Source: Bacteroides sp. (GTDB lineage Bacteria; Bacteroidota; Bacteroidia; Bacteroidales; Muribaculaceae). From it: DNA of 60,713 bases. Each line of letters begins with the position of its first letter. Positions within the stretch are counted from its first letter, which is position 1. Position numbers and translations under genes: made by a program. The stretch covers positions 1 through 60,713 of the forward strand of contig JAAVEA010000023.1 of NCBI GenBank assembly GCA_014801535.1, in the 5' to 3' direction. The notes under the pieces were generated by a model. That model ran no database searches. It had not been told where the DNA came from and saw only the letters and a list, made by a program, of their open reading frames with translations. Shown one piece after another: positions 8,604-20,475 of the stretch.

Positions 8604-8747
8604 TGGATAAACGACAAGCATGAGCGTCCTCTTGACTGCTCTCTCCTTAGTACTTTTGAAATTGGCGATTTCCGAGAAAGGATAAAGCATGAAACGCTTC
8701 TAAACAATAAAATCGGGCGGTTCTCTTGCCACCACGCTACAAAGGTA
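8603..8747 (-). repeat. Promoter-leader repeat, copy 1
   Basis: This 145-bp segment matches 10526-10670 in the same orientation without gaps and with roughly a dozen mismatches by eye. One end is a minus-strand TACCTTTG -7 box (8747-8740). The transcribed part contains a short reading frame starting at ATG 8690 with MLYPFSEIANFKSTKER. In copy 2 the same frame is kept with conservative changes (K to N, S to C, A to V, V to I), but its ATG is ATA. Here the frame continues to 8472 (72 codons). It sits about 170 bases upstream of the frameshifted Cys-rich gene. Confidence 0.8.
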
Positions 8748-8863
8748 ATAATAATTTTTTATTTCAAAAAAAATTATTATTTCAAAAATTTTTAATTATG
8801 CCCGTGTTAACAGAATCCATCATATATAAAGGAAAGGATTCTTTCAAAGTTACTTGTGTCCTC

Positions 8864-10423
8864 TTAGCAATTTATCTTCCAAGTGTCTATATTCCGACTC
8901 GATGAAAGAAAATTAATTCCAATTTTAAATACTTTTCTGCCATCATATTTCCATGGAATAGCATATTCCTTGGTGTCAATCTGATGTAAAGCCTCTTCCG
9001 CACTCCTATCCAATTTCAACTCCATCACGTAAATGAAAGCGGAAGTTTTAAGCAGAATGTCGATACGGCCATCTGAAGTCCACCATTCTGCTCGGGCATC
9101 AATTCCAATTAGCCGGAAAAGAAGATACAGATTGTTCTCAAAAAAAATCTCGGGATGATTAGCGGTAACATTCCCCGGAATACCTTTAAACAATGAACGT
9201 ATTATTTCTAAAGCCAAATCAGGGTTACCGGCTTCAAATGCATCCCTAATATCCCAAAGACGTTTGTCGAGACGATATTTCTCAGTTTGAATATTGGTTG
9301 CCAGAAGTTCCGAGAACAGACCGACTTCCACTTCTTTATTAGGAATGCCGAGCAGATAACTGTTACGACGCCTGTCGTAATCTTTAATGGTAAGATAACC
9401 TGTCTGAAACAGTAGTGCTACAGGAGTAACGCGATACGTCTCAATATCGGTTAAGGCAGCCCCTGAAACATTCTCGGTGAATATTTCTGACAATGGTTCA
9501 GTAAATCTACCAAGATACTTTATTAAAAATGTCGGTGTCGCTGTCTGAAACCAATATGGAGCAATCTTGGAATCATCGAGTGCATTCAGCAGGCTGAAGG
9601 GATTGTAAATATCGGCAGAGTCTTCCGTGAAATGATATCCGTCGTAATTCTCTTTTAGCAAGGATAACGCACCTTTAAAATCAGTATGCATCCTTTCGGC
9701 CAGTTTAGTAATGCCGGTCTGGAAATTCTCCTTAAGCTCTGACTCTGTTATTCCGCATATTTCATTCCATTCCGGCAATAAAGAGATATCCTTAAGATTA
9801 TTCAGACCACTGAAAATAGTCATACGGCTGAAACGCGACACACCTGTCAACATTGCAAAATTAATGTGCCTGTCCATATCCTCTAAATTGGAATAGACAG
9901 ATTTCAACAGATCTCTAACTTCATCCTTGTTTACATCATCATCCAAATGAGCTACCAAAGGCGCATCGTATTCATCTATCAGAATCACCACCTTCTTTCC
10001 CGAACTCTCAGAAGCCGCTCGTATGACATTACGGAAACGTTCGGCAATATCATCAGTACGCTTCACAACCCCGAAACGCTCCTCAAATTCAAATAAGCGA
10101 TTATCAAGAAGTGACTTGAGGTTCTTATCAGAAGTCCGATATCCCGCTAAAGAGAGATATATTACAGGATACGACTCCCATTCTCTTTCCAATTTTTCTA
10201 TAGCAAGACCCTTAAAAAGTTCCTTTTTTCCCTCAAAATATGCTTCTATGGTTGATAAAAGAAGACTCTTCCCAAACCGTCTCGGCCGAGAAAGGAAGTA
10301 ATATTTACCACTTTTAACAAGCTTATAAATCAGGGCAGTCTTATCTATATAGCAATAGCCTTCCTCTATTATTTTAGAGAATGTCTGAATACCAATAGGA
10401 TATTTCAACACATCGCGCGACAT
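8864..10423 (-). CDS. AAA-ATPase-like protein with PD-(D/E)XK nuclease domain
   Basis: The 519-residue protein opens YPIGIQTFSKIIEEGYCYIDKT and has RPRRFGKSLLLST as a P-loop-like motif at about residues 45-57. A Walker B-like VVILIDEYDAPL follows near 146-157. The C-terminal 120 residues contain SDGRIDILLKT followed by IYVMELKLD, the D...ExK pattern of the PD-(D/E)XK nuclease fold. This is the AAA-ATPase-like plus DUF1703-type architecture found in many copies in Bacteroidales. Function is not established; nuclease or mobile/defence roles are guesses. Both the P-loop and nuclease residues look intact. A 145-bp promoter-leader repeat lies directly upstream (10526-10670), giving a predicted leader of about 230 bases, and a second copy lies beyond its 3' end. 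Confidence 0.88.
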   Translation of the reverse strand: MSRDVLKYPIGIQTFSKIIEEGYCYIDKTALIYKLVKSGKYYFLSRPRRFGKSLLLSTIEAYFEGKKELFKGLAIEKLEREWESYPVIYLSLAGYRTSDKNLKSLLDNRLFEFEERFGVVKRTDDIAERFRNVIRAASESSGKKVVILIDEYDAPLVAHLDDDVNKDEVRDLLKSVYSNLEDMDRHINFAMLTGVSRFSRMTIFSGLNNLKDISLLPEWNEICGITESELKENFQTGITKLAERMHTDFKGALSLLKENYDGYHFTEDSADIYNPFSLLNALDDSKIAPYWFQTATPTFLIKYLGRFTEPLSEIFTENVSGAALTDIETYRVTPVALLFQTGYLTIKDYDRRRNSYLLGIPNKEVEVGLFSELLATNIQTEKYRLDKRLWDIRDAFEAGNPDLALEIIRSLFKGIPGNVTANHPEIFFENNLYLLFRLIGIDARAEWWTSDGRIDILLKTSAFIYVMELKLDRSAEEALHQIDTKEYAIPWKYDGRKVFKIGINFLSSSRNIDTWKINC

Positions 10424-10525
10424 TGTTCCATTATTTGAATTTGATATCTACTCACAAAGATAATAATTAATTTGGTTATCAAAAAGTGAATGTTGCAAGT
10501 AAAAAAGGCGAGGGTGCAGTTCAAA

Positions 10526-10670
10526 GTGGATAAACGATAAGCATGAGCGTCCTCTTGACTACTCTCTCTTTAGTACAGTTGAAATTGGCTATTTCCGAGA
10601 AAGGATAAAGTATGAAAGGCTTCTAAACAATAAAATAGGGCGGTTCTCTTGCTTCCATGCTACAAAGGTA
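10526..10670 (-). repeat. Promoter-leader repeat, copy 2
   Basis: This is the second copy of the 145-bp element at 8603-8747. Its minus-strand TACCTTTG (10670-10663) would drive the AAA-ATPase/nuclease gene starting at 10423. The conserved short reading frame lacks a start codon here (ATA for ATG) and ends right after the repeat boundary. The 3' rod-forming part next to copy 1 is absent. The rest of 10424-10764 is AT-rich and holds the 5' region of the divergent ZIP transporter gene. Confidence 0.8.
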
Positions 10671-10764
10671 TAGTTTTTTTTATTTTAAAATTTTTTTCCC
10701 GGTATTTCCAGTAAATTTATCCCTGAATGGGCATAACTTCCTCATCAAAATTTGTTATATAAAT

Positions 10765-11517
10765 ATGTTAAAACAAGTATTTATCTCGGCACTCGGATTA
10801 GGACTATCTTCGATATTCGGCTCAGCGATAGGTCTGACAGTTAAAAAGATTCCACACAAATGGAATGATATATTCATGGGATTTTGCGCCGGAATGATGC
10901 TGGCGGCATCGCTCGTCTGCCTGCTTTTACCTTCAGTAGAAGCAACTCCTCCCTCCGGATGGTGGCAAGCAGGGGTTGGAGTTGTAGCCGGAGTGTTGCT
11001 CATAGGATTAATGGATAAATTCACTCCTCACCTTCATCATCTTTCCGGGCTTGATGAAGAAAAACACCTGAATAACGCATCTCTTAACAGCACACTGCTT
11101 TTCGTACTTGCCATTGCACTGCATAAACTTCCTGAAGGACTGGCAACCGGCGTTACATTCAATGGAGAAGAAGGGAACGCAATAGCCATGTCGATAACAA
11201 TAGCTTTACAAAATATACCTGAAGGCATGGTGGTTGTGACTCCACTATTAATGAATGGAATAAGTTTCTGGCGCACTCTTTCATTGGCAATTGCAATTTC
11301 AATGCTTGAGATAATCGGTGTCTTCCTCGGATATTTTGTAGGGGATATATCGGCGCTCTTCCTACCTTTCCTTTTAGCAATGGCCGGAGGAGCAATGCTA
11401 TATGTGATTAGTGATGAAATGATTCCCGAAACTCATTCCCACGGATTTCAGAAAGGGGCCACCTACGCTCTTGTTGCAGGCGTGATGACAATGCTCTTCA
11501 TTGAGGCATTGCTTTAG
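10765..11517 (+). CDS. ZIP-family divalent metal transporter (ZupT-like)
   Basis: The 250-residue integral membrane protein has about eight hydrophobic segments. The ZIP signature sits in the middle of the protein: ALHKLPEGLATG in one helix and ALQNIPEGMVV in the next provide the paired H-x-x-x-E / N-x-x-x-E metal ligands. The cytoplasmic loop contains FTPHLHHLSG, a His-rich stretch like those that bind zinc. It is expected to move Zn2+ or Fe2+ into the cytoplasm across the inner membrane. An upstream in-frame start at 10657 is possible, but the ATG at 10765 begins a clean first helix and fits the family length, so I prefer it. The gene ends before a strong bidirectional terminator shared with rpoC. 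Confidence 0.88.
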   Translation: MLKQVFISALGLGLSSIFGSAIGLTVKKIPHKWNDIFMGFCAGMMLAASLVCLLLPSVEATPPSGWWQAGVGVVAGVLLIGLMDKFTPHLHHLSGLDEEKHLNNASLNSTLLFVLAIALHKLPEGLATGVTFNGEEGNAIAMSITIALQNIPEGMVVVTPLLMNGISFWRTLSLAIAISMLEIIGVFLGYFVGDISALFLPFLLAMAGGAMLYVISDEMIPETHSHGFQKGATYALVAGVMTMLFIEALL

Positions 11518-11570
11518 CAACCCATACTTTTATAACACCCGTGATGCACTTTAAACCGCACACATAATGC

Positions 11571-11614
11571 AAAATAAAAGCGTCCTCGCAATGACACGAG
11601 GACGCTTTTATTTT
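11571..11614. terminator. Bidirectional terminator between the ZIP gene and rpoC
   Basis: Arms 11571-11588 and 11597-11614 pair perfectly over 18 bases. The core is AGCGTCCTCG, with A runs on one side and T runs on the other, so it works in both directions. It separates convergent genes. Confidence 0.9.
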
Positions 11615-11628
11615 ATATACAAGCATCT

Positions 11629-14600
11629 TTAGATCTTACCTGTCTCAGCTATCGACTCAGCCTCAGCCATCACAATAGCTTCAGGATTATCAGTGAGCTG
11701 AAGAGCGGCATATTCATCCTTATTGGCAACAACAAGACGATTGTACTCACGCAGACCGGTACCGGCAGGGATCAGGTGACCGCAGATCACATTCTCCTTC
11801 ATACCCTCGAGTGTATCGGTCTTACCATTGATGGCAGCCTCGTTAAGCACCTTTGTAGTTTCCTGGAAGGATGCAGCCGACATGAAGCTTGAAGTCTGAA
11901 GGGCGGCACGTGTGATACCCTGAAGAATCTGCTCTGAAGTTGCAGGAACGGCATCACGCACGGTCATAATCTTCAAGTCCTTACGCTTAAGAGCCGAATT
12001 TTCGTCACGAAGCTTGCGCTGAGTGATGATCTGACCCGCGAGGTATGTCTGTGAATCTCCGGCATCGGTGATTACCTTCTTACCCCAGATGCTGTCGTTT
12101 TCTTCCATAAAGTCGCGCTTGTCAACAATCTGCTGCTCAAGGAAGCGGGTATCACCCGGATCAAGGATATTTACCTTACGCATCATCTGACGCACGATAA
12201 CCTCAAAGTGCTTATCGTTGATCTTCACACCCTGCATACGGTACACATCCTGAACCTCATTCACGATATATTCCTGAACTGCTGTCGGTCCCATGATATT
12301 AAGAATATCCGAAGGAGTGATGGCACCGTCAGAAAGCGGTGTTCCGGCACGCACATAGTCATTTTCCTGAACAAGAAGCTGTTTTGACAGAGGCACAAGG
12401 TATTTCTTCTCTTCGCCAAGCTTGCTTGTAACGCTGATCTCACGATTACCACGCTTGATCTTACCGAACTTAACCTCGCCGTCGATCTCACTGACAACCG
12501 CGGGATTAGACGGGTTACGAGCCTCAAAGAGCTCGGTTACACGGGGAAGACCACCGGTGATGTCACCTGCTGAGTTTGAAGCACGCGGAATCTTAACGAG
12601 GATTTCACCGGGTTTGATAGTAGCGTTATCATCAATAAGAAGATGCGCGCCTACAGGAAGCGAGTAGCTCCTTACAAGCTCGCCCTTGCTATTATAGATC
12701 TGAGCCGCAGGAACTTTCGTGCGATCCTTAGACTCTATCATGATCTTATCACGCAGACCGGTTGCCTCATCAGCATCAACACGATAGGTAACACCCTCCT
12801 CTACATTCTCGAAGCGGACTGTACCTCCTTCTTCTGCAATAATGACGGCGTTGAACGGATCCCATTCACAGATCATATCACCGGGTTTAACTTCATCGCC
12901 CTCCTTGAAGAAGAGACGTGAACCGTAAGGGATATCAGCAGTAGCGAGCACGATGCCCGACTTAGGCTCCACGATGCGAAGCTCACCCATACGTCCTACC
13001 ACGATATCTGTGCCTTTTTCATCTTTGATGGTACGGAGTTCTTCAAACTCAAGACGACCTTCATGGCGTGCGGTACGATCCTTAACCACAGCAACGTTAC
13101 CGGCCACACCACCGACGTGGAACGTACGGAGCGTAAGCTGCGTACCGGGCTCACCGATCGACTGAGCTGCGATAACACCGACTGCCTCACCTTTCTGTAC
13201 CATACGGTGTGTCGAAAGGTTTCGGCCATAACACTTGGCACATACACCCTTCTTGGATTCACATGTAAGCACCGAACGGATCTCAACCGATTCAATCGGC
13301 GATTTCTCTATACGATCTGCAATAGCATCTGTGATCTCCTCACCTGCATGAACAATGATTTCATCAGGATTATAGGGATCCACAATATCATGAACGGATA
13401 CACGTCCGAGAATACGCTCTGAGAGAGTAGCAACAACCTCTTCGTTGTTCTTAACCTCAGTGCATACAAGACCACGAAGCGTTCCGCAATCCTCTTCATT
13501 GATGATCACGTCATGTGCCACATCGACGAGACGACGAGTAAGATAACCTGCGTCGGCAGTCTTCAAAGCCGTATCCGCAAGACCCTTACGGGCACCGTGT
13601 GTTGAAATGAAGTACTCAAGCACCGACAGACCCTCCTTGAAGTTAGCAAGAATCGGGTTCTCGATGATCTGACCACCCTCAGCACCTGCTTTTTGCGGTT
13701 TTGCCATAAGACCACGCATACCTGACAGCTGACGAATCTGGTCCTTAGAACCACGCGCACCTGAATCAAGCATCATGTAAACTGAGTTGAAGCCCTGCTG
13801 GTCTTCCTTCATCTGCTTCATAAGTGTTGAAGCAAGTTTATCATTTACGTGAGTCCAGATATCGATAACATGGTTATAACGGTCGTTTGCCGTAATCATA
13901 CCCATGTTGAACTGTCCAAGCACCTCTTCCACCTGACGGTGTCCTTCAGCCACGTATTCCTCCTTCTCCTGCGGTATGATCACATCTCCGAGGTTGAATG
14001 AAAGTCCTCCACGGAATGCCATCTTATAACCGAGATTCTTAATATCATCAAGGAACTGTGCCGAACGTGTCACACCACATTTCTTAATTACCCGGGTAAT
14101 GATGGTTCGGAGAGATTTCTTAGAGATAATCTCATTCACATAACCGATCTCTTTAGGAACGAACTGATTGAAGAGCACACGGCCAACAGAAGTGTCTTTT
14201 ACAATTCTCTTCACCGGATTCCCCTCTTCATCAACATCGTCAACATACACGCTGACAGGGGCGTGAAGAGTGACACGACCTTCGTTATATGCGATTTCAG
14301 CCTCTTCCGGACCATAGAAAACGGTTCCTTCACCCTTGTCTCCCTTACGGAGTTTGGTGATATAGTAAAGACCAAGCACCATATCCTGCGACGGCACGGT
14401 GATAGGCGCACCGTTGGCCGGGTTAAGAATGTTATGCGCACCAAGCATCAGCATCTGAGCCTCAAGAACAGCCTCATTGCTCAAAGGCAAGTGAACCGCC
14501 ATCTGGTCACCGTCGAAGTCGGCATTGAACGCCGTACATGCCAACGGATGAAGCTGAATTGCCTTACCCTCGATCATCTTGGGCTGGAATGCCTGAATAC

Positions 14601-15927
14601 CAAGACGGTGAAGTGTCGGAGCACGGTTGAGCAATACAGGGTGGCCCTTCATAACATATTCGAGGATATCCCATACCACGGGCTCCTTACGGTCTACAAT
14701 TTTCTTCGCGCTCTTCACGGTCTTCACGATTCCGCGCTCTATGAGCTTACGGATAATGAACGGCTTGTAAAGCTCGGCAGCCATAAGTTTGGGGATACCG
14801 CATTCGTGCATCTTCAACTCAGGACCAACCACGATAACCGAACGTGCTGAATAATCCACACGTTTACCAAGAAGATTCTGACGGAAACGACCCTGCTTAC
14901 CTTTCAACGAATCTGAAAGAGATTTCAGCGGACGGTTAACATCTGATTTCACAGCCGAAGATTTACGGCTGTTATCGAGAAGAGAATCCACAGCCTCCTG
15001 AAGAAGACGCTTCTCATTACGGAGAATCACTTCGGGAGCCTGAATCTCGATAAGTCTTTTCAGACGGTTATTACGTATGATAACACGACGATAAAGGTCG
15101 TTAAGGTCGGAGGTAGCGAATCGACCGCCATCGAGAGGCACGAGAGGACGGAGTTCAGGCGGAATAACAGGCACCGCTTTGAGAATCATCCACTCGGGTT
15201 TGTTACGATCCTGTGAGTTAAGGAAAGAGTTAACCACCTGAAGACGCTTTAACGCTTCGGTCTTACGCTGCTGCGAACCATCTGTGTTAGCGCGATGACG
15301 CAATTCCGCAGCGAGTTTCACAAGATCGATGTTCTGCAAAAGCTCATATATAGCTTCCGCACCCATCTTCGCAACAAACTTGTTAGGATCGGAATCATCA
15401 AGGAGCTGGTTGTCTTCGGGAAGATTATCCATGATCTCCATATACTCCTCTTCAGAAAGGAGATCAAGTTTCTCTACGTTCGAAGCCGCACCCGGATTCA
15501 GAACCACATATTTCTCATAATAGATAACTGCATCGAGTTTCTTCGAGGGGAGACCCAAAAGATAACCTATCTTATTGGGTAATGAGCGGAAATACCAGAT
15601 ATGTGCCACGGGAACAACGAGTTCTATATGACCCATACGCTCACGGCGCACCTTCTTCTCTGTCACCTCGACACCACAACGGTCGCAGACGATACCCTTA
15701 TAACGGATACGCTTATACTTGCCGCAATGGCACTCATAATCCTTCACCGGACCGAAGATCTTTTCGCAGAAAAGACCGTCGCGCTCAGGTTTATAAGTAC
15801 GATAGTTGATGGTCTCGGGCTTCAACACTTCGCCGCTCGACTTCTCCTTGATCTCTTCGGGAGAAGCGAGGCCGATAGTGATTTTCGAGAAATTGCTTTT
15901 AATCTTATTGTCTCTTCTAAAAGCCAT
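11629..15927 (-). CDS. rpoC: DNA-directed RNA polymerase subunit beta'
   Basis: The 1432-residue beta' subunit forms the RNA polymerase core together with beta, alpha and omega. The N-terminal zinc ribbon has Cys pairs CHCGKYKR and VCDRCGVEV at about residues 65-90. The catalytic loop [12 protein letters not shown] supplies the three Asp that hold the active-site Mg2+. A second zinc site is visible as [14 protein letters not shown], and the bridge-helix/trigger-loop region follows around [15 protein letters not shown]. An ATG at 15984 would add 19 residues, but the conserved start [16 protein letters not shown] matches the usual Bacteroidetes N-terminus, so 15927 is chosen. The gene follows rpoB by 75 bases and ends at a strong terminator. 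Confidence 0.97.
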   Translation of the reverse strand: MAFRRDNKIKSNFSKITIGLASPEEIKEKSSGEVLKPETINYRTYKPERDGLFCEKIFGPVKDYECHCGKYKRIRYKGIVCDRCGVEVTEKKVRRERMGHIELVVPVAHIWYFRSLPNKIGYLLGLPSKKLDAVIYYEKYVVLNPGAASNVEKLDLLSEEEYMEIMDNLPEDNQLLDDSDPNKFVAKMGAEAIYELLQNIDLVKLAAELRHRANTDGSQQRKTEALKRLQVVNSFLNSQDRNKPEWMILKAVPVIPPELRPLVPLDGGRFATSDLNDLYRRVIIRNNRLKRLIEIQAPEVILRNEKRLLQEAVDSLLDNSRKSSAVKSDVNRPLKSLSDSLKGKQGRFRQNLLGKRVDYSARSVIVVGPELKMHECGIPKLMAAELYKPFIIRKLIERGIVKTVKSAKKIVDRKEPVVWDILEYVMKGHPVLLNRAPTLHRLGIQAFQPKMIEGKAIQLHPLACTAFNADFDGDQMAVHLPLSNEAVLEAQMLMLGAHNILNPANGAPITVPSQDMVLGLYYITKLRKGDKGEGTVFYGPEEAEIAYNEGRVTLHAPVSVYVDDVDEEGNPVKRIVKDTSVGRVLFNQFVPKEIGYVNEIISKKSLRTIITRVIKKCGVTRSAQFLDDIKNLGYKMAFRGGLSFNLGDVIIPQEKEEYVAEGHRQVEEVLGQFNMGMITANDRYNHVIDIWTHVNDKLASTLMKQMKEDQQGFNSVYMMLDSGARGSKDQIRQLSGMRGLMAKPQKAGAEGGQIIENPILANFKEGLSVLEYFISTHGARKGLADTALKTADAGYLTRRLVDVAHDVIINEEDCGTLRGLVCTEVKNNEEVVATLSERILGRVSVHDIVDPYNPDEIIVHAGEEITDAIADRIEKSPIESVEIRSVLTCESKKGVCAKCYGRNLSTHRMVQKGEAVGVIAAQSIGEPGTQLTLRTFHVGGVAGNVAVVKDRTARHEGRLEFEELRTIKDEKGTDIVVGRMGELRIVEPKSGIVLATADIPYGSRLFFKEGDEVKPGDMICEWDPFNAVIIAEEGGTVRFENVEEGVTYRVDADEATGLRDKIMIESKDRTKVPAAQIYNSKGELVRSYSLPVGAHLLIDDNATIKPGEILVKIPRASNSAGDITGGLPRVTELFEARNPSNPAVVSEIDGEVKFGKIKRGNREISVTSKLGEEKKYLVPLSKQLLVQENDYVRAGTPLSDGAITPSDILNIMGPTAVQEYIVNEVQDVYRMQGVKINDKHFEVIVRQMMRKVNILDPGDTRFLEQQIVDKRDFMEENDSIWGKKVITDAGDSQTYLAGQIITQRKLRDENSALKRKDLKIMTVRDAVPATSEQILQGITRAALQTSSFMSAASFQETTKVLNEAAINGKTDTLEGMKENVICGHLIPAGTGLREYNRLVVANKDEYAALQLTDNPEAIVMAEAESIAETGKI

Positions 15928-16002
15928 AAAACGTGTTTCCTTATTTAGTCGGATAACGGTGTTCTCCCCTATTCGGGAGAACACCCTATCCTGAATGTAT
16001 TA

Positions 16003-19000
16003 TTAATCTAATGTGATGCTCAGACCAAGTCCGCGAAGCTCGTGGAGAAGCACATTGAGCGATTCCGGTATGCCGGGATTAGGCATGGTGTCGCCTTTGA
16101 CGATTGCTTCATAAGCCTTGCTACGGCCCACAACATCGTCCGACTTGATTGTAAGAATCTCCTGAAGGATGTGGGCGGCACCGAAAGCCTCGAGTGCCCA
16201 AACCTCCATCTCTCCGAAACGCTGACCACCAAACTGAGCCTTACCTCCAAGAGGCTGCTGAGTGATAAGTGAGTAAGGACCTATTGAACGGGCGTGCATC
16301 TTATCCTCAACCATGTGACCAAGCTTCAGCATGTAGATCACACCCACAGTCGCAGGCTGGTCGAAGCGGTCGCCCGTACCTCCATCGTAAAGATAAGTCT
16401 TACCATAACGGGGAACACCCGCCTTGTCAGTCCATTCGTTGAGGTCGTCGAGAGAAGCACCATCAAAAATCGGAGTAGCGAATTTCTCACCAAGCTCGCG
16501 ACCGGCCCATCCAAGAACAGTCTCGAAAATCTGACCAAGGTTCATACGGGAAGGCACACCAAGCGGGTTAAGACAGATATCAACCGGCGTTCCGTCTTCA
16601 AGGAAAGGCATATCTTCCTGACGCACTACACGCGAAACAATACCCTTGTTACCATGACGACCTGCCATCTTGTCTCCGACACCGATCTTACGCTTCTTGG
16701 CTATATATACCTTAGCCATCTGCATAATGCCCGAGGGAAGCTCATCTCCGATGGTTATATCGAATTTCTTGCGTCGAAGCTCACTATCTATCTCTTTGCT
16801 CTTGCGCAGATAATTTGTGATAAGTGTAGCCACCATTTTATTTATACGTTCATCGGAAGTCCAGTTGCTCAGATTGATTGTCTCATAATCAATCGTAGCG
16901 AAATTGACATCGCTGAAATGTTGTCCCTTCGGTATAATATCAACACCGATAAAGTCTTTCACTCCCTCCGAAACATATCCTTTGAGAAGTGTGCGCATTT
17001 TCTCAAGCATAAGCGCCTTGAGATCAGCCTGCTTTTCTTCATATTCCTCATCAAGGATAGGAAGCTGTGCATTGGCACTGTTTCTCGTGGTTCGGGTCTT
17101 TACAGCGCGTGAGAAAAGATTTGTTCCGATAACAACACCTTTCAATGAGGGAGATGCCTTCAACGAAGCGTCTTTAACATCACCGGCTTTATCACCGAAG
17201 ATGGCACGTAGAAGTTTCTCCTCAGGTGTGGGATCGCTCTCCCCTTTCGGAGTGATCTTACCGATCATGATATCGCCGGGCACCACATGAGCACCTACAC
17301 GGATGATACCGCGCTCGTCAAGATCTTTAGTCGCATCCTCACTTACATTAGGTATATCGGAAGTAAGTTCCTCCATACCTCGCTTTGTCTCACGTACCTC
17401 AAGAGTATATTCATCAACATGGATTGAAGTGAGAATATCCTCACGCACCATACGCTCATTGAGCACAATTGCATCCTCGTAGTTGTAACCCTTCCAAGGC
17501 ATGAAAGCCACCTTAAGATTACGACCCAAAGCAAGCTCTCCTTTCTCGGTTGAATAACCCTCGGTAAGAATATCGCCTTTCTCAACACGCTGGCCTTTCT
17601 CACAAATCGGACGAAGGTCGATTGTCGTACCCTGGTTTGTTCTGCGGAACTTAGGAATCTTGTATTCCTTCACAGAAGACTCGAATTCTACAAATTCCTC
17701 ATCCTCGGTACGGTCATATTTGATCCGTATTACGGTTGCGTCTACAAATTCAATCACACCCGTGCCTTCGGCCATAATCTGTGTACGCGAATCGCGTATC
17801 AACTGACCCTCGATACCGGTACCCACGATCGGAGCTTCACTACGAAGCAAAGGAACAGCCTGGCGCATCATGTTAGATCCCATGAGCGCACGGTTAGCAT
17901 CATCGTGTTCGAGGAACGGAATCAAAGATGCCGCGATAGATGCAATCTGAATCGGAGAAACATCCATAAGCTCCAGTTCCGTAGGAGGCACAATCGGGAA
18001 GTCGGCATCAAGACGAGCCTTTACCTTCGGGTTAATGAATGTTCCGTCATCATTTACAGGAGCATTACCCTGAGCGATTGTCTTACCCTCTTCAATCTCG
18101 GCGGTCAGATAAACCACATCATCATTGTTGAGGTCAACCTTACCATTCTCCACCTTTCGATATGGAGTCTCAATGAATCCGAGATTATTGATCTTTGCAT
18201 AAACACACAATGAGGAGATCAAACCGATGTTCGGGCCTTCAGGAGTCTCGATAGGACAAAGACGACCATAATGAGTATAGTGAACGTCTCGCACCTCGAA
18301 ACCTGCGCGCTCACGGGAAAGACCACCGGGACCAAGAGCTGACATACGGCGCTTGTGGGTAATCTCAGCAAGCGGGTTGGTCTGATCCATGAACTGCGAA
18401 AGCGCATTCGTACCGAAGAAAGTATTTATCACTGCCGAAATAGTCTTGGCATTGATAAGGTCAATCGGAGTGAAGACCTCGTTATCACGAACGTTCATCT
18501 TTTCACGGATAGAACGAGAAATACGGGCCAGACCAACACCGAATTGATTATATAGCTGTTCGCCAACAGTACGCACACGACGATTGCTCAAGTGGTCGAT
18601 ATCGTCTACGTCGCTCTTAGCGTTGATAAGTTCAATAAGATACTTGATGATGGCAATGATATCCTCACGAGTGAGAACCTTAACATCCATCGGAGTATCA
18701 AGACCGAGCTTCTTATTGATTCTATAACGACCCACTTCTCCAAGATCATATCTCTTCTCTGAGAAGAAAAGGTTCTGAATCACTTCACGAGCTGACTGCT
18801 CATCCGGTGGCTCGGCGTTGCGGAGCTGTCTGTAAATAAACTGAACAGCTTCTATCTCTGTATTTGTGGGATCCTTCTGGAGAGTATTGAAGATTATGCT
18901 GTAATCTATAGCGCTGACATTCTCTCTTTCAAGAAGAATAGTCTTGACACCCGATTCCAGGATAGCGTCAATATTATCTTCAGTAATCTCGCTGCCACGA

Positions 19001-19818
19001 TCCACAACGAGAGTATTACGTTCAATAGAAACAACCTCACCGGTATCTTCATCAACGAAATCCTCCTGATAGGAATTCATGACACGACCGGCGAGTTTTC
19101 TACCTATTGCATTCTGAAGATTGGTCTTTGTAACCTTAATCTCATCAGCAAGGTCAAAAATCTGAATAATATCCTTATCCGACTCAAGACCGATGGCACG
19201 TAACAATGTAGTAACCGGAAGTTTTTTCTTACGGTCTATGTATGCATACATCACATTGTTGATGTCAGTGGCAAACTCAATCCAACTTCCTCTGAACGGA
19301 ATGATACGCGCGGAGTAAAGCTTTGTGCCGTTGGCATGTGTGCTCTGTCCGAAAAACACACCCGGAGAACGATGCAGCTGCGAAACGACAACACGCTCCG
19401 CACCATTAATGATGAAAGTGCCCTGCTCCGTCATGTAAGGGATAGGACCAAGATATACATCCTGAATGGTTGTATCGAAATCTTCATGGTCCGGATCAGT
19501 ACAATAAAGCTTCAGTTTAGCCTTCAAAGGCACACTATATGTTAGGCCGCGACGCAGGCACTCATCAATTGAATAGCGTGGAGGATCGATATAATAATCA
19601 AGAAACTCCAACACAAAGTTATTCCGGGTGTCGGCAATGGGGAAATTTTCTGCAAACACCTTGTATAACCCCTGATTCTTTCTCATCTCAGGGGGAGTGT
19701 CAAGCTGGAGGAAATCCTTAAACGACTTCAACTGAACTTCAAGGAAGTCAGGAAACGGAAGAGGATTCTTTATCGACGCGAAGTTTACACGCGGTTTTTC
19801 GGTTAAATTTACTGACAT
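16003..19818 (-). CDS. rpoB: DNA-directed RNA polymerase subunit beta
   Basis: The 1271-residue beta subunit begins with the typical [18 protein letters not shown]. The rifampicin-pocket region reads [19 protein letters not shown] and continues [14 protein letters not shown], with the usual Q, D, H, R and S residues of a sensitive-type pocket. [16 protein letters not shown] and [13 protein letters not shown] are the other highly conserved core blocks, and the C-terminus has [15 protein letters not shown]. It lies 247 bases downstream of rplL, with a hairpin in the spacer, and 75 bases upstream of rpoC, as in the usual rplKAJL-rpoBC order. Confidence 0.97.
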   Translation of the reverse strand: MSVNLTEKPRVNFASIKNPLPFPDFLEVQLKSFKDFLQLDTPPEMRKNQGLYKVFAENFPIADTRNNFVLEFLDYYIDPPRYSIDECLRRGLTYSVPLKAKLKLYCTDPDHEDFDTTIQDVYLGPIPYMTEQGTFIINGAERVVVSQLHRSPGVFFGQSTHANGTKLYSARIIPFRGSWIEFATDINNVMYAYIDRKKKLPVTTLLRAIGLESDKDIIQIFDLADEIKVTKTNLQNAIGRKLAGRVMNSYQEDFVDEDTGEVVSIERNTLVVDRGSEITEDNIDAILESGVKTILLERENVSAIDYSIIFNTLQKDPTNTEIEAVQFIYRQLRNAEPPDEQSAREVIQNLFFSEKRYDLGEVGRYRINKKLGLDTPMDVKVLTREDIIAIIKYLIELINAKSDVDDIDHLSNRRVRTVGEQLYNQFGVGLARISRSIREKMNVRDNEVFTPIDLINAKTISAVINTFFGTNALSQFMDQTNPLAEITHKRRMSALGPGGLSRERAGFEVRDVHYTHYGRLCPIETPEGPNIGLISSLCVYAKINNLGFIETPYRKVENGKVDLNNDDVVYLTAEIEEGKTIAQGNAPVNDDGTFINPKVKARLDADFPIVPPTELELMDVSPIQIASIAASLIPFLEHDDANRALMGSNMMRQAVPLLRSEAPIVGTGIEGQLIRDSRTQIMAEGTGVIEFVDATVIRIKYDRTEDEEFVEFESSVKEYKIPKFRRTNQGTTIDLRPICEKGQRVEKGDILTEGYSTEKGELALGRNLKVAFMPWKGYNYEDAIVLNERMVREDILTSIHVDEYTLEVRETKRGMEELTSDIPNVSEDATKDLDERGIIRVGAHVVPGDIMIGKITPKGESDPTPEEKLLRAIFGDKAGDVKDASLKASPSLKGVVIGTNLFSRAVKTRTTRNSANAQLPILDEEYEEKQADLKALMLEKMRTLLKGYVSEGVKDFIGVDIIPKGQHFSDVNFATIDYETINLSNWTSDERINKMVATLITNYLRKSKEIDSELRRKKFDITIGDELPSGIMQMAKVYIAKKRKIGVGDKMAGRHGNKGIVSRVVRQEDMPFLEDGTPVDICLNPLGVPSRMNLGQIFETVLGWAGRELGEKFATPIFDGASLDDLNEWTDKAGVPRYGKTYLYDGGTGDRFDQPATVGVIYMLKLGHMVEDKMHARSIGPYSLITQQPLGGKAQFGGQRFGEMEVWALEAFGAAHILQEILTIKSDDVVGRSKAYEAIVKGDTMPNPGIPESLNVLLHELRGLGLSITLD

Positions 19819-20008
19819 TGGGAAAAAGTTATTAATACACTTCTCTCACAAAATACGTGCCCGGCATTGTTAACAAATATTTAAATGGGCCGGATAATTA
19901 TTAAATAAGGAAAAATCAATATCCCGCGCCCGCGAAATCTGCCGGCAGTTGCTAAAAATAAGTCACCCGGAAGAGAAAATATCCCTCAGATGACTTTAAT
20001 ATGCAAAT

Positions 20009-20044
20009 AGGTTAAGAACGACACTTAACGTGCGTTCTTAACCT
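20009..20044 (-). promoter_or_regulatory. Hairpin in the rplL-rpoB spacer, possible attenuator
   Basis: Twelve-base arms (20009-20020 and 20033-20044, AGGTTAAGAACG with CGTTCTTAACCT) pair perfectly around a 12-base loop, with no T run on the minus strand. Many bacteria partly attenuate or process the transcript here to set the ratio of L7/L12 to polymerase. That role is inferred from position. Confidence 0.5.
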
Positions 20045-20065
20045 ACAGATAGATTAAGTCGATTC

Positions 20066-20440
20066 TTATTTGAGCTCAACTTCAGCACCAGCCTCTTCGA
20101 GCTGTTTCTTCAGACCCTCAGCCTCAGCCTTGGGAAGACCTTCCTTAACATTGCTGGGTGCGTTGTCAACGAGTTCTTTAGCCTCTTTAAGACCAAGACC
20201 TGTGAGCTCTTTAACGAGCTTAACGACTGCGAGCTTGCTTGCACCGGCTGCTTTGAGAACAACGTCGAAGCTGCTCTTCTCTTCAGCTGCGGGAGCGCCA
20301 GCTGCCGGACCTGCTGCTACTGCAACTGCTGCAGCTGCGGGCTCGATGCCATATTCGTTCTTAAGGATTTCAGCGAGTTCGTTTACTTCCTTTACAGTAA
20401 GGTTAACAAGCTGCTCTGCAAATGCTTTCAAATCTGCCAT
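20066..20440 (-). CDS. rplL: 50S ribosomal protein L7/L12
   Basis: The 124-residue stalk protein forms dimers on L10 and recruits translation factors. An N-terminal dimerisation helix (about 1-30) is followed by an Ala-rich hinge (residues about 37-52). The C-terminal domain contains [19 protein letters not shown], then [17 protein letters not shown] and ends [10 protein letters not shown]. Length and sequence are canonical. It follows rplJ by 35 bases and precedes rpoB. Confidence 0.97.
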   Translation of the reverse strand: MADLKAFAEQLVNLTVKEVNELAEILKNEYGIEPAAAAVAVAAGPAAGAPAAEEKSSFDVVLKAAGASKLAVVKLVKELTGLGLKEAKELVDNAPSNVKEGLPKAEAEGLKKQLEEAGAEVELK

Positions 20441-20475
20441 TGTCGTATAGTTTTTTTTGTTTTTTTAAATTGAAA

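Noticed and set aside
8472..8690. 72-codon frame inside and beyond repeat copy 1 as a firm gene
   Set aside because: Copy 2 keeps the first part of the frame but lacks the ATG, and the second half lies in sequence that folds as RNA. It is described under the repeat instead.
14263..14850. Open frame of 195 codons opposite rpoC
   Set aside because: It is antisense to highly conserved rpoC coding sequence, so the open frame is a by-product of codon bias. The 272-codon frame opposite rpoB (16294-17112) was rejected for the same reason.
20070..20450. Ala/Ser-rich frame opposite rplL
   Set aside because: It is the reverse complement of the Ala-rich L7/L12 hinge and has no independent support.
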